Assembly (NCBI RefSeq): GCF_042650565.1
Contig: NZ_JBHSBH010000014.1
Coordinates: 62,001-126,000 of the forward strand
Direction: 5' to 3'
DNA length: 64,000 nt
Origin: Nocardiopsis_B sediminis
GTDB taxonomy: Bacteria > Actinomycetota > Actinomycetes > Streptosporangiales > Streptosporangiaceae
A program made the translations under genes and the position numbers. Below the pieces are notes generated by a model. That model searched no databases and was not told where the DNA came from. It saw only the letters and a list, made by a program, of their open reading frames with translations. Shown here one piece after another: positions 16,792 through 25,033 of this stretch (position 1 is the first letter of the stretch; the number at the start of each line of letters is the position of its first letter).

Positions 16792-17145
16792 ATGGACGAT
16801 CTCGCGACGTACCCCCCGTTCGTCTTCGAGTCCACCGGCCACGCGCCCGGCTACGCCCTCCGGCTCCACGACGGCCACATGGCCGCGGCCGACGCCGTCT
16901 TCGCCGCGGCGGGCTGGTCCTCCGGCGGCCACGGCTGGGAGGGTGTCGCCCGGTTCCTCCTGGACTCCGGTGCCACCACCGGAGGCGGCCCCGTCTCCTT
17001 CGACAGTGAAGCGGGCATGTTCGCCTGCTACTCGGCCGACCCGGTCGCGCTCGACCGGCTGGCGGCGCTACTCCAGACCCTCCACCGCGACCACGCCGCC
17101 CTGGCCCGGCTCCTCGCCCAGGCGAACGACGCCCGCACCGGCTGA
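16792..17145 (+). CDS. Imm51-like immunity protein
   Basis: 117-residue soluble acidic protein. YPPFVFESTGHAPGYALRL, GHGWEGVARFLL and FDSEAGMFACYSADPVALDRLA match the Imm51 family as I know it. These are proteins that neutralise polymorphic toxins in contact-dependent competition. No toxin gene is nearby, so here it would be an orphan immunity gene. Its -10 box TAGGTT (16780-16785) overlaps the AraC stop codon and lies 6 bases before the ATG, so it is probably transcribed independently as a leaderless message. Confidence 0.65.
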   Translation: MDDLATYPPFVFESTGHAPGYALRLHDGHMAAADAVFAAAGWSSGGHGWEGVARFLLDSGATTGGGPVSFDSEAGMFACYSADPVALDRLAALLQTLHRDHAALARLLAQANDARTG

Positions 17146-17230
17146 GCCGCGGAGCGGGGCGTGCGCATTCCCGGCGAAGCGCGCAAGAACGTTCAATACG
17201 CGCACGCCGGACCGCCGTAGCGTCCGAGGG

Positions 17231-17962
17231 GTGACCACCTCCCTTCCGTCCCTGTCTCCGCCGGTGCGCGATGCCCTCGGCATCGGGCTGGCGGTCGGCG
17301 TCTCCGGCGTCGCCTTCGGCACCGCCGCCGTCGCCGCCGGCCTCACTGTGGCCCAGGCGTGCGCGCTGAGCCTGCTCGCGTTCACCGGCGCATCCCAGTT
17401 CGCCCTGGTCGGGGTCGTCGCCGGCGGCGGCAACCTGGTCGCCGGAGCGGTCGGCGCGCTGCTGCTCGGCGGCCGCAACACCCTGTACGGCCTGCGCATG
17501 GCCGACGTCCTGGGCTGGCGGGGCGCGCGCCGCGTGATCGCCGCCCACGGGGTCATCGACGAGACGACCGCCGTCGCCCTCGCCCAGCGGAGCCCCGCCG
17601 ACGCCCGCACGGCGTTCACCGCCACGTTCGCCTCGCTGTACGTCTTCTGGAACGTGACGACCCTTGCGGGTGCGCTGGCCACCGAGCGGATCGGCGATCC
17701 CGCGGTGTTCGGGCTCGACGCGGTCGGGCCGGCGATCTTCCTGGCGCTGCTGTGGCCGCGGCTGCGCGAGGGGGGCCGCGAACGCCTCGTCGCCGCGCTG
17801 GGCGCCGCCCTGGCGCTGCTGGCCGCGCCGTTCCTGCCCCCGGGCGTTCCGGTGCTCGTGGCGGCGGTCGCCGCACTGGCGGGCGCAGGCTCCGCCGGAT
17901 CCGGCGCGGGCGCAGCGGACGCCGCGGACGCTCCGGATGCCGGGGACACGACGCGGCCGTGA
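17231..17962 (+). CDS. azlC: Branched-chain amino acid exporter large subunit, AzlC family
   Basis: 243-residue inner-membrane protein with about six to seven hydrophobic segments. RDALGIGLAVGVSGVAFGTA, LSLLAFTGASQFALVGVVAGG and LLLGGRNTLYGLRM are diagnostic of AzlC, which with AzlD forms a branched-chain amino acid efflux pair. The C-terminal tail is Ala/Gly/Asp-rich. It starts at GTG 17231 with TAGCGT 7 bases upstream (leaderless candidate). azlD follows after 83 bases, then an acetolactate-synthase-like gene, a context consistent with branched-chain amino acid metabolism. Confidence 0.9.
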   Translation: MTTSLPSLSPPVRDALGIGLAVGVSGVAFGTAAVAAGLTVAQACALSLLAFTGASQFALVGVVAGGGNLVAGAVGALLLGGRNTLYGLRMADVLGWRGARRVIAAHGVIDETTAVALAQRSPADARTAFTATFASLYVFWNVTTLAGALATERIGDPAVFGLDAVGPAIFLALLWPRLREGGRERLVAALGAALALLAAPFLPPGVPVLVAAVAALAGAGSAGSGAGAADAADAPDAGDTTRP

Positions 17963-18045
17963 CCGCCTCCCGGGCGTGATCCGGCCCGCCCGTTGTCCGC
18001 CCGTGCCCCTTCCTCCATCCCCCACTGCGCGCAAGGAGTTCTCAG

Positions 18046-18360
18046 ATGATGGTGTGGGTCGCGATCCTCGTGACCGCTGCCGGCTGCTACCTGCTCAAGT
18101 TCGCCGGGCTGGCCGCCCCGCGCCGGCTGCTGGACCACCCGCTGGTCCGCAGGTTCGCCATGACGGTGCCGGTGGCCCTGCTCGCGGCGCTGATCGCCGT
18201 GCAGGCGGCGGCGCCCGACGGCCCCGTCTCCCTGGACGCGGCCCGGCTGAGCGGGGTGGGCGCGGCGGTGGTCGCCCTGCTGCTGCGGGCCCCCTTCCTG
18301 GTGGTGGTCGTCGTGGCCGCGGGAACGACCGCCGCGCTGCGGGCGATGGGCGCGGGCTGA
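18046..18360 (+). CDS. azlD: Branched-chain amino acid exporter small subunit, AzlD family
   Basis: 104-residue protein with about three to four membrane segments. The start VAILVTAAGCYLLKFAGLAAP and the segment FAMTVPVALLAALIAVQA are typical of AzlD, partner of AzlC. AAGGAG precedes the ATG at 7-8 bases. Confidence 0.88.
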   Translation: MMVWVAILVTAAGCYLLKFAGLAAPRRLLDHPLVRRFAMTVPVALLAALIAVQAAAPDGPVSLDAARLSGVGAAVVALLLRAPFLVVVVVAAGTTAALRAMGAG

Positions 18361-18431
18361 TCGCGGGTAGGCAGACCTCGTGGGCCACCGCGGATGCGGT
18401 GGCGTCCCCTGGAACCCGTGGAAGGAACCCG

Positions 18432-20129
18432 ATGAGCCCTGCCCCCCTGCGCCCAGCGGCCGAGCACGTGGTCGACGTCCTGGCCGGCGCGCACATCCGC
18501 CGCTGCTACACCGTGCCGGGCGAGAGCTTCCTGGAACTGACCGACGCCATCGAGCGACGCAGCGGCATGCGGCTCGTCTCCACCCGGCACGAGAACGGCG
18601 CCGGGTTCATGGCCGAGGCCGAGGCCAAGCTCACCGGGACCCCGGCCGTGGCGGCGGCGACCCGCGGCCCGGGGGCGGCCAACCTGGCCGTGGGCGTGCA
18701 CACGGCCATGCAGGACTCCACGCCGATGATCGTCTTCCTCGGCCAGTGCGAGACCACCCGGCTGGGGCGCGAGGCGTTCCAGGAGGTCGACCTCACCGCC
18801 TTCTACTCCCCCATCACCAAGTGGGCCACCACGGTCACCCGCGCCGACCGGCTCGCCGAGACCACCGCGCAGGCCGTCCGGGTGGCCACCACCGGCCGCC
18901 CCGGCCCGGTGGCGATCGCCGTGCCGGGCGACCTGTTCGGCGAGCCCGTGCCCGCGCCCGAGGCGCTGCCCGGCACGGTCCCGGCCCGGCCGCCGCTGGG
19001 CGAGGACGAGCGCGACCGGCTCGCCAACTGGCTGGCCCGCGCCGAGCGCCCGGTGATCATCGCCGGCGGCGGGGCGCGGTGGGCCCGCGAGGAGCTGATC
19101 GCCGTCGCCGAGCGCTTCCACACCGGGGTCTACGCGTCCTGGCGCCGCCAAGACGTCTTCCCCAACGACCACCCCCTCTACCTCGGCCACCTCGGCCTGG
19201 GGTGCCCGCCCGAGATCCTGGGGCCGCTGCAAGAGTCCGACGCCGTGCTGGTGGTGGGGTCGCGGCTGAGCGAGACCACCACGCAGGGCTACCGGTTCCC
19301 CGCCCCGGCGACCCACGGCCCGGGCTCCCACGTCGCCCAGATCGACATCGACCCCGGCCAGATCGGCAAGATCGCCGGCGTGTGGCTGGGCGCGGTCGCC
19401 GATGCGCGCCGGGCGCTGGACGCGCTGGCGCACGCCCCGGTCACCACCCTCTACCGCGACTTCGACGGCGCCCACCGGGCGTGGCTGGCGACCACCACCC
19501 CGCCCGAGGGCGTCGCAGACCACCGCGGCCCCGGCCTGCACCCGTGGGCGGTCGTGCAGGCCATGCGCCGGGTCCTGCCCGCCGAATCGGTGATCACCAA
19601 CGACGCGGGCAACTTCGCCTCGTTCCTGCACCGCGGGTGGCGGTTCGGCCATCCGCGCACCCAGCTCGCGCCGACCAGCGGCGCCATGGGCTACGCCGTT
19701 CCTGCGGCGGTGGCCGCCAAGCTGGTCGAGCCGCACCGCACGGTCGTGGCGGTGGTCGGCGACGGCGGGGTGCTGATGACGGGCCAGGAGCTGGAGACGG
19801 CGGTGCGGCTGGGCGCCCCGGTCATCGTGCTCGTCTTCCAGAACGGGCTGTACGGAACGATCGCGATGCACCAGGCGCGCGAGCTCGGCCGCCTGTCGGG
19901 GACCGAAATCGGCGGCCCTCTGGACCTCGCCGCCTACGCGCGGGGGCTCGGCGCCCGCGGCGCGACCGCCAGCACCCCAGAGGAGCTGGAGAAGGCGCTC
20001 ACCGAGGCCCTGGGCGCCGATGCCCCCACCCTGATCGACGCCCGCACCGACCCGGATGTCATCAGCCCCGGGGCGACGCTGTCGGGGCTGATCGCGGCGC
20101 ACGAGGAGAGCGGGCGCGCCGCCGGCTGA
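18432..20129 (+). CDS. ThDP-dependent enzyme, acetolactate synthase large-subunit-like
   Basis: 565 residues with the three ThDP-enzyme domains. Residues ~1-170 are the PYR domain with the catalytic Glu in RHENGAGFMAEAEAKLTG. The middle domain contains RPVIIAGGGARWA. The C-terminal domain holds VVAVVGDGGVLMT...FQNGLYG, the GDG-N cofactor/Mg2+ motif. Real acetolactate synthases have a regulatory ilvN partner, and none is nearby, so the reaction may be another decarboxylation or carboligation. ATG follows GGAAGGAA. It lies downstream of azlCD and ends one base before the convergent LysR gene. Confidence 0.85.
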   Translation: MSPAPLRPAAEHVVDVLAGAHIRRCYTVPGESFLELTDAIERRSGMRLVSTRHENGAGFMAEAEAKLTGTPAVAAATRGPGAANLAVGVHTAMQDSTPMIVFLGQCETTRLGREAFQEVDLTAFYSPITKWATTVTRADRLAETTAQAVRVATTGRPGPVAIAVPGDLFGEPVPAPEALPGTVPARPPLGEDERDRLANWLARAERPVIIAGGGARWAREELIAVAERFHTGVYASWRRQDVFPNDHPLYLGHLGLGCPPEILGPLQESDAVLVVGSRLSETTTQGYRFPAPATHGPGSHVAQIDIDPGQIGKIAGVWLGAVADARRALDALAHAPVTTLYRDFDGAHRAWLATTTPPEGVADHRGPGLHPWAVVQAMRRVLPAESVITNDAGNFASFLHRGWRFGHPRTQLAPTSGAMGYAVPAAVAAKLVEPHRTVVAVVGDGGVLMTGQELETAVRLGAPVIVLVFQNGLYGTIAMHQARELGRLSGTEIGGPLDLAAYARGLGARGATASTPEELEKALTEALGADAPTLIDARTDPDVISPGATLSGLIAAHEESGRAAG

Positions 20130-20130
20130 G

Positions 20131-21033
20131 CTAGTGCATCCGGGCGGCGGCGTCGCGCAGGGCGCGGACCGCCGCCCGGATGGCGGGGCGGCGGGCGGCG
20201 TCGGCGCGCCAGATCACATAGACCTGGCGGACCAGGGCGGGCTGGACCCGCACCAGGCGGACGCCGTCGGGCACGGGGCCGCGGCCCAGCCGCGGCATGA
20301 CGGCCACCCCGAGCCCGGCGGCGATCATCGCCAGCTTGGTCTGGTGTTCCCCCGCGGCGTGGGCGATGTCGGGTTCGACCCCGCGCGCCCGCAGCATGCC
20401 GTGGAGCCAGTTGTCGCAGATGGACCCGCCGATCCAGCTGATCCAGGGCTCCTTGGCGACGTCGTCGAGGTCGATGATGCCGCGGTGGGCGAGTGGGTGG
20501 TTCACGGGCAGGGCGATGTCGGCGGTGTCCTCCATCAGCGGAGCCCGCTGCATGCCCTTGGGCATCGGGATGACCCCCTCGATCCAGTCGACGACGATGG
20601 CCATATCGGAGTCGCCGCGGGCGACGGCCGTGACGCTCTCGTCGGGCTCCTGCTCGATGAGCTTGACCCGCAGACCGGGGTGGGCCTCGCGCAGCGCCAC
20701 GAGCGCCGGCGGCGCCAGGTCGCGCGCAGCGGTGGCGATGGCGGACAGCCGCAACTGGCCCAGGACGGCGTCGCGATGCGCCTCCAGGTCGGCTTCGGCC
20801 TGGTGGACGAGGGAGAGGATGTGCCCGGTGTGCTCCACCAGGAGTTCGGCGGCCTCGGTGAGGCGCACCCCGCGCCCGTTGCGCTGCACCAGCGCCTGGC
20901 CGACCTCGCGTTCGAGCTTGCTCAGCTGCTGGGAGACGGCGGAGTTGGTGACCTGGAGGGCGGCCGCGGCCCCTGACAGCGATCCGTTGACGGCGATGGC
21001 GTGCAGGACGCGCATCCGGTCGACACTCAACAT
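20131..21033 (-). CDS. LysR-family transcriptional regulator
   Basis: 300 residues. The N-terminal winged helix RMRVLHAIAVNGSLSGAAAA...SQQLSKLEREVGQALVQR is followed by a periplasmic-binding-protein-like effector domain. I chose the ATG at 21033 (MLSVDRM) since the longer open frame adds no family sequence. It is divergent from an EamA-type exporter with a 73-base shared promoter region, the usual sign that LysR controls that transporter. The inducer is unknown. Confidence 0.92.
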   Translation of the reverse strand: MLSVDRMRVLHAIAVNGSLSGAAAALQVTNSAVSQQLSKLEREVGQALVQRNGRGVRLTEAAELLVEHTGHILSLVHQAEADLEAHRDAVLGQLRLSAIATAARDLAPPALVALREAHPGLRVKLIEQEPDESVTAVARGDSDMAIVVDWIEGVIPMPKGMQRAPLMEDTADIALPVNHPLAHRGIIDLDDVAKEPWISWIGGSICDNWLHGMLRARGVEPDIAHAAGEHQTKLAMIAAGLGVAVMPRLGRGPVPDGVRLVRVQPALVRQVYVIWRADAARRPAIRAAVRALRDAAARMH

Positions 21034-21106
21034 GTAAGAGATACTAAGTGAACGATTAAGGAGAATGAAGTAGACCTTTCGGTCTTTCACCCGATAAGAA
21101 CATCCC

Positions 21107-22105
21107 ATGACCGCCTCATCCGCCGCCGCCTCACCCGTGCCACCCGCGCACCGCGGCACCGCGCTGCTCACCGCCTGGCAGCCCAAGTTCCTGCTCCTCG
21201 CGCTGGTGTGGGGGCTGAGCTTCATCTTCATCTCCGTCGCCACGACGGAACTCGCCCCGCTCCAGATCACCCTGGGGCGCATGGCGACCGGCCTGGCGCC
21301 GCTGGCCGTGGTCCTGCTGCTGCGCCGGGGGCGGCTGCCGCGCTCGCCGCGCATCTGGCTGCACCTGTCGGTGGCCGCGCTGCTGCTCAACGTGGTCCCG
21401 TTCTCGCTCTTCGGCTACGCCGGATCGATGATCCCCTCGGCGCTGTCGGGGATCTGCAATGCGGCGACCCCGCTGTTCGCCCTGGGGTTCTCACTGCTGC
21501 TGCTCTCCGACGAGCGCCCGTCGCGCGGGCGGCTGATCGGCCTGGCCACGGGGTTCGCGGGCGTGCTGGTGGTGTTCGGGGTCTGGCAGGGCTTCGCGGG
21601 CGCCGCCACCACCGGCATGCTCATGGCCGTGGGCGCCACCGTCTGCTACGGGATCGGGACGCCCTACGTCCGCCGCTACCTGACCGGGACCGGCCACACC
21701 ACCCTGGAGATGGCCACCGCCCAGCTGCTCGCCGGGACCGTGCAGCTGCTGGTCATCACCCCGTTGTTCACCGACCTGCCCGCCCACCTGTCGCCCCGGG
21801 TGCTGCTGGCCGTCACCGCGCTGGGCGCCCTGGGCACCGGGCTGGCCTACGTGCTGCAATACGCGGTGATCACCCAGGCGGGGGCCACGGTGGCCTCGAC
21901 CGTGACCTACGTGATCCCCGTGGTCGCCATCGCCGCCGGCGTGCTGGTGATGGGCGACTCACTGGCGTGGAACCACCCCGTGGGCGCGGCGATCATCATC
22001 GTGGGCGCCGCACTGTCGCACGGCGCGCTGCGATGGCCGCCGGCCCGCGGGCGAGGTCAGTCCTCGCGCAGCAGCTCCAGCGCTGCGGCGAGGTCGTCGG
22101 GGTAG
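21107..22105 (+). CDS. EamA-family (DMT superfamily) metabolite exporter
   Basis: 332 residues with ten predicted membrane helices in two EamA repeats (LALVWGLSFIFISVATTELA; AVGATVCYGIGTPYVRRYL). The repeats likely arose by ancestral duplication. The Ser/Arg-rich C-terminal tail is encoded antisense to the end of rluD (49-base convergent overlap). Such carriers export amino acids or other small metabolites; the substrate here is unknown. Control by the divergent LysR protein is inferred from layout. Confidence 0.9.
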   Translation: MTASSAAASPVPPAHRGTALLTAWQPKFLLLALVWGLSFIFISVATTELAPLQITLGRMATGLAPLAVVLLLRRGRLPRSPRIWLHLSVAALLLNVVPFSLFGYAGSMIPSALSGICNAATPLFALGFSLLLLSDERPSRGRLIGLATGFAGVLVVFGVWQGFAGAATTGMLMAVGATVCYGIGTPYVRRYLTGTGHTTLEMATAQLLAGTVQLLVITPLFTDLPAHLSPRVLLAVTALGALGTGLAYVLQYAVITQAGATVASTVTYVIPVVAIAAGVLVMGDSLAWNHPVGAAIIIVGAALSHGALRWPPARGRGQSSRSSSSAAARSSG

Positions 22106-22986
22106 CCGCTCTCGAACTCCACCGGGCGCCCCTCGGTGGGGTGCTCGAAGCCCAGGCGCACCGCGTGCAGCCACTGGCGGCGGATACCGAGCCGCTCGGC
22201 GAGCGTGGGGTCGGCGCCGTAGAGATGGTCGCCGACACAGGGGTGGCGCAGGGCCGCCATGTGCACCCGGATCTGGTGGGTGCGGCCGGTCTCCAGCTTG
22301 ATCTCCAGCAGGCTGGCCGCCCGGAACGCCTCGACGGTGTCGTAGTGGGTGACCGAGGGCCGCCCGCCCGCCACGACCGCGAACCGGCCGTCGCCCGAGG
22401 GGTGGCGGTCGATCGGGGCGTCGACGGTGCCGCGCAGGGGGTCGGGGTGGCCCTGGACGAGCGTGTGGTACCGCTTGTCGACCGTGCGCTCCTTGAAGGC
22501 GCGCTTGAGGAAGGTGTAGGCGGGCTCGCTCTTGGCCAGCACCATGAGCCCGGTCGTGTTGGCGTCGAGCCGGTGCACGATGCCCTGCCGCTCGGCCGCG
22601 CCGCTGGTGCTCAGCCGCACGCCCGAGGCGAGCAGGCCTTCGAGCACCGACGGCCCGGTCCAGCCCACGGTGGGGTGGGCGACCACGCCGACCGGCTTGT
22701 CGACCACGATGATGTCGGTGTCCTCGAACACCACCCGCAGCCCCGGCACCGGTTCGGGCCGGGCCACCGGGGCGCTCGGCGGCGGGGGCAGGGTGACGTC
22801 CAGCCACGCTCCGGCCTGCACGCGGTCGGACTTGGCGGCGGTGCCGCCGTCGACCATGACGCCGCCGGCGGTGATCAGCTCGGCGGCGCGGGTGCGGGAG
22901 AGCCCGAACATCCGCGCGATGGCGGCGTCGAGGCGGTCGCCTTCGAGGCCGTCGGGAACGGGCATGCTGCGGCGGTCCCCGGTCAC
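22057..22986 (-). CDS. rluD: Large-subunit rRNA pseudouridine synthase, RluA/RluD family
   Basis: 309 residues. The N-terminal S4 domain (LSRTRAAELITAGGVMVDG) binds RNA. The catalytic domain has HRLDANTTGLMVLAKS with the nucleophilic Asp and the TGRTHQIRVHMA signature. It probably modifies 23S rRNA uridines. The GTG start overlaps the lspA stop by 4 nt, and lspA-rluD coupling is common in actinobacteria. Its 3' end overlaps the convergent EamA gene. Confidence 0.92.
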   Translation of the reverse strand: MTGDRRSMPVPDGLEGDRLDAAIARMFGLSRTRAAELITAGGVMVDGGTAAKSDRVQAGAWLDVTLPPPPSAPVARPEPVPGLRVVFEDTDIIVVDKPVGVVAHPTVGWTGPSVLEGLLASGVRLSTSGAAERQGIVHRLDANTTGLMVLAKSEPAYTFLKRAFKERTVDKRYHTLVQGHPDPLRGTVDAPIDRHPSGDGRFAVVAGGRPSVTHYDTVEAFRAASLLEIKLETGRTHQIRVHMAALRHPCVGDHLYGADPTLAERLGIRRQWLHAVRLGFEHPTEGRPVEFESGYPDDLAAALELLRED

Positions 22987-23636
22987 GGGCGCTCCTCGTT
23001 GCCGGTGGACCCGGTGGACTCCGTGGTGCCGGTGTCGCCGCCCGCGGGGCGGGCCGGCCCCTCCTCCGCGGCCGCGCCGGCTTCGCCGGAGTCCGCCGCC
23101 TGCGCCTCGGTCTCCCCGGCCTCCCCGGCGGTGTCCGACTCACGCGTGCCGTCGATGTTGACGCCCCGGAACGCGAGGAACACCGCCAGCACGCCGCCGA
23201 CGACGATGCAGGAGTCGGCCAGGTTGAACACCGGCCAGTTCGGCAGCTGGATCCAGTCGACGACCGCGCCGTGGAAGGCCGCCGGAGGCCGCGTGACCCG
23301 GTCGATCAGGTTGCCCGCGGCGCCGCCGAGAATCAGGCCCAGTGCCACCGCCCACGCCGGGCTGCGCAGCCGGCGGGCGATGACCAGGATGTAGACCACC
23401 ACGCAGGAGGCGATCAGGAAGAACACCCATGGCACATCGGATCCGATGGAGAAGGCGGCGCCGGTGTTGAAGACGAGGGTGAACTGGAGCAGTTCGCCCA
23501 CGACCGGCACGCTCACCCCCGGCGTGAACCGGGCCAGCGCGATCTCCTTGGTGGCGTAGTCGGCCACGAGGGCGACCACCGCCACGATCAGTAGCAGAAC
23601 GAACCGCCACGGCTTGGTCGTGGCGGGCTCGCTCAC
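22983..23636 (-). CDS. lspA: Lipoprotein signal peptidase (signal peptidase II)
   Basis: 217-residue membrane aspartyl protease that cleaves prolipoprotein signal peptides. It has four membrane helices. The catalytic Asp pair is in AAGNLIDRVTRP and PVFNLADSCIVVGG. VFNTGAAFSIG is the conserved loop. A ~60-residue acidic, Gly/Ala/Glu/Thr-rich tail extends past the usual end and is probably disordered. I chose GTG 23636 (MSEPATTKPWRF); the open frame continues upstream into dksA without a better start. Confidence 0.92.
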   Translation of the reverse strand: MSEPATTKPWRFVLLLIVAVVALVADYATKEIALARFTPGVSVPVVGELLQFTLVFNTGAAFSIGSDVPWVFFLIASCVVVYILVIARRLRSPAWAVALGLILGGAAGNLIDRVTRPPAAFHGAVVDWIQLPNWPVFNLADSCIVVGGVLAVFLAFRGVNIDGTRESDTAGEAGETEAQAADSGEAGAAAEEGPARPAGGDTGTTESTGSTGNEERP

Positions 23637-23671
23637 CGTCTGGTGTCCGTCCCCGGAGGGCTCTACGTCAG

Positions 23672-24136
23672 TCAGCGACGCTCCTCGCGCTGTTTGCACT
23701 GCACACACAGTGTGGCCCGCGGGAACGCCTGCACGCGCGCCTTGCCGATCGCCTGGCCGCACGATTCACAGACGCCGTAGGTGCCCGCGTCCATCCGCTT
23801 GATCGCCCGCTCGCTCTGGGCGAGCAGGTCACGAGTATTGTAGGCCAGCGCGAGGTCGTGCTCGCGCTGATAGGCCTTCGCTCCCGAGTCCGTGGGGTCG
23901 TCCCCCGCGCCCTCCACGGAGTCCGACAGGCGCTCGGCCAGCTCCGATTCGGCCATGGCGATCTCCGCGCGCAACCTGCCGACCTGCTCCTCCAGCCCGG
24001 CGCGGACCTCGGCCAGCTCGGCCTCGCTCCAGGGGTCCTCCCCCTTGCGCACCGGCAGGTCGGCGGCCTTGACGCCCTGGACCGCCGTCTTCCCCCGGGC
24101 GCCGCCCCCCGTCGCCGCCGCGGTCGTGGATGCCAT
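23672..24136 (-). CDS. TraR/DksA-family C4 zinc-finger protein
   Basis: 154 residues. An N-terminal coiled coil (ELAEVRAGLEEQVGRLRAEI) is followed by the DksA-type zinc finger CESCGQAIGKARVQAFPRAT-LCVQC with four cysteines. The family binds the RNA polymerase secondary channel and modulates transcription. It lies 35 bases upstream of lspA and is probably cotranscribed with it from the promoter at 24237-24265. Confidence 0.88.
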   Translation of the reverse strand: MASTTAAATGGGARGKTAVQGVKAADLPVRKGEDPWSEAELAEVRAGLEEQVGRLRAEIAMAESELAERLSDSVEGAGDDPTDSGAKAYQREHDLALAYNTRDLLAQSERAIKRMDAGTYGVCESCGQAIGKARVQAFPRATLCVQCKQREERR

Positions 24137-24236
24137 ACGACTCCTCCCCCCGGGCCGCCCCGTGGCGGCCCCCTAAGCCCCGTATGACGTGCGGGAACAC
24201 CCGGACAAGGGGTGGTCGATCCGCACAATGGGGGGA

Positions 24237-24265
24237 AGCCTAAACGGCCGGTGAGGGCGAATCAA
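24237..24265 (-). promoter_or_regulatory. Sigma-70-type promoter of the dksA-lspA-rluD operon
   Basis: TTGATT (24260-24265) and TAGGCT (24237-24242) on the minus strand are separated by exactly 17 bases, ~100 bases upstream of the start codon. Confidence 0.65.
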
Positions 24266-24386
24266 CCAACCACGGCGCAACACACCCACGCGGGCTGTTT
24301 TCCCATATGTGTCCCGCTCCCGGAAGGGGACCGGAAACCCGCCGGGAACGCCCCACAGGCCGCGGGGCGGCGGCCGCCGGGCGCCG

Positions 24387-24659
24387 TCACTCCGAGACCG
24401 CGAACCCGCCGTAGTCCTCCGCCAGCAGCGACAGGTGCGGCCCATCGAAGGCCGCCGGCCCGCCATGGGGCCCGGTGCGCACGACGATCACCCAGTCGGC
24501 GTCCTCGGCGTCGTCCTCGCCCGCGAGCATGTCGCGGTGGACCGTGCACGGCTCATAGCCCTGGTCGGTCAGCTGCTCGGCGAGTTCCTCGGCGTCGTCG
24601 CGGTCCGGCAGCGTCACCAGGACGGTGCCCTCGGGCCCCGTCGCCTCCGTCGTCGTCAT
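24387..24659 (-). CDS. Small acidic protein of unknown function
   Basis: 90 residues starting MTTTEATGPEGTVLVTLPDR, with an EELAEQLTDQGY helix and a DADWVIVVR strand. The pattern looks like a small alpha/beta protein, but I recognise no family. GGAGGGCGGGC precedes the ATG. It is transcribed away from ileS and toward dksA, ending 250 bases before it. Confidence 0.75.
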   Translation of the reverse strand: MTTTEATGPEGTVLVTLPDRDDAEELAEQLTDQGYEPCTVHRDMLAGEDDAEDADWVIVVRTGPHGGPAAFDGPHLSLLAEDYGGFAVSE

Positions 24660-24753
24660 GCCCGCCCTCCGGTCGTAGTCGGCTCCGGCAGGCAAGTATG
24701 CCCCGGCCCCGCACCCCCGGCGGAAAAGGCCGGGCGCCGCCCCCGGGGTGGGC

Positions 24754-24759
24754 TATCCT
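24754..24759 (+). promoter_or_regulatory. -10 box (TATCCT) of the ileS T-box leader
   Basis: TATCCT lies just upstream of the first T-box stem, placing the transcript start near 24766. No strong -35 is visible. Confidence 0.4.
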
Positions 24760-24765
24760 CGAAAG

Positions 24766-25025
24766 CAGCAAGGCGTGGATGGGGACGAGTACCGCCGGAC
24801 ACAGCCCAGAGCGACCCGGGGACGGTGGGAGCCCGGGGGCATGACCGTCGGGAAGATCACCCCGGAGCCGCCGGAGGAAAGGCAGCCGCGCACCGCGCGG
24901 GCCGAGTAGAACCGGCCGCGGCAGCAACGAAGTGGGGCGCGCGCACAGCGGCGCCCAAGGAGGGTGGTACCGCGGGGCCCACGGCCTCGTCCCTCCGTCA
25001 GGTGGACGCACTCCTGATGGAAAGG
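24766..25025 (+). promoter_or_regulatory. T-box riboswitch controlling ileS
   Basis: The T-box core AGGGTGGTACCGCGG is at 24961-24975, with the TGG that pairs with the uncharged tRNA acceptor end. Upstream, GACGAGTAC and CAGAGCGACCCGGGG...GGTGGGAGCCCGGG look like the stem I GA-motif and apical loops. An ATC (Ile) triplet at 24856-24858 on the descending side is the likely specifier. No U-tract terminator follows. Instead CCCTCC (near 24991) could pair with the GGAAAGG ribosome-binding site (25019-25025), as in translational T-boxes of actinobacterial ileS. Pairings were not computed. Confidence 0.9.
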
Positions 25026-25033
25026 TACCTCCG

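Noticed and set aside
21034..21390. 119-codon extension of the LysR regulator
   Set aside because: It runs antisense into the EamA gene and the helix-turn-helix normally starts within a few residues of the protein start.
24932..25033. Upstream in-frame extension of ileS
   Set aside because: It would translate through the T-box core; the TTG at 25034 has a well-placed ribosome-binding site and family-like N terminus.
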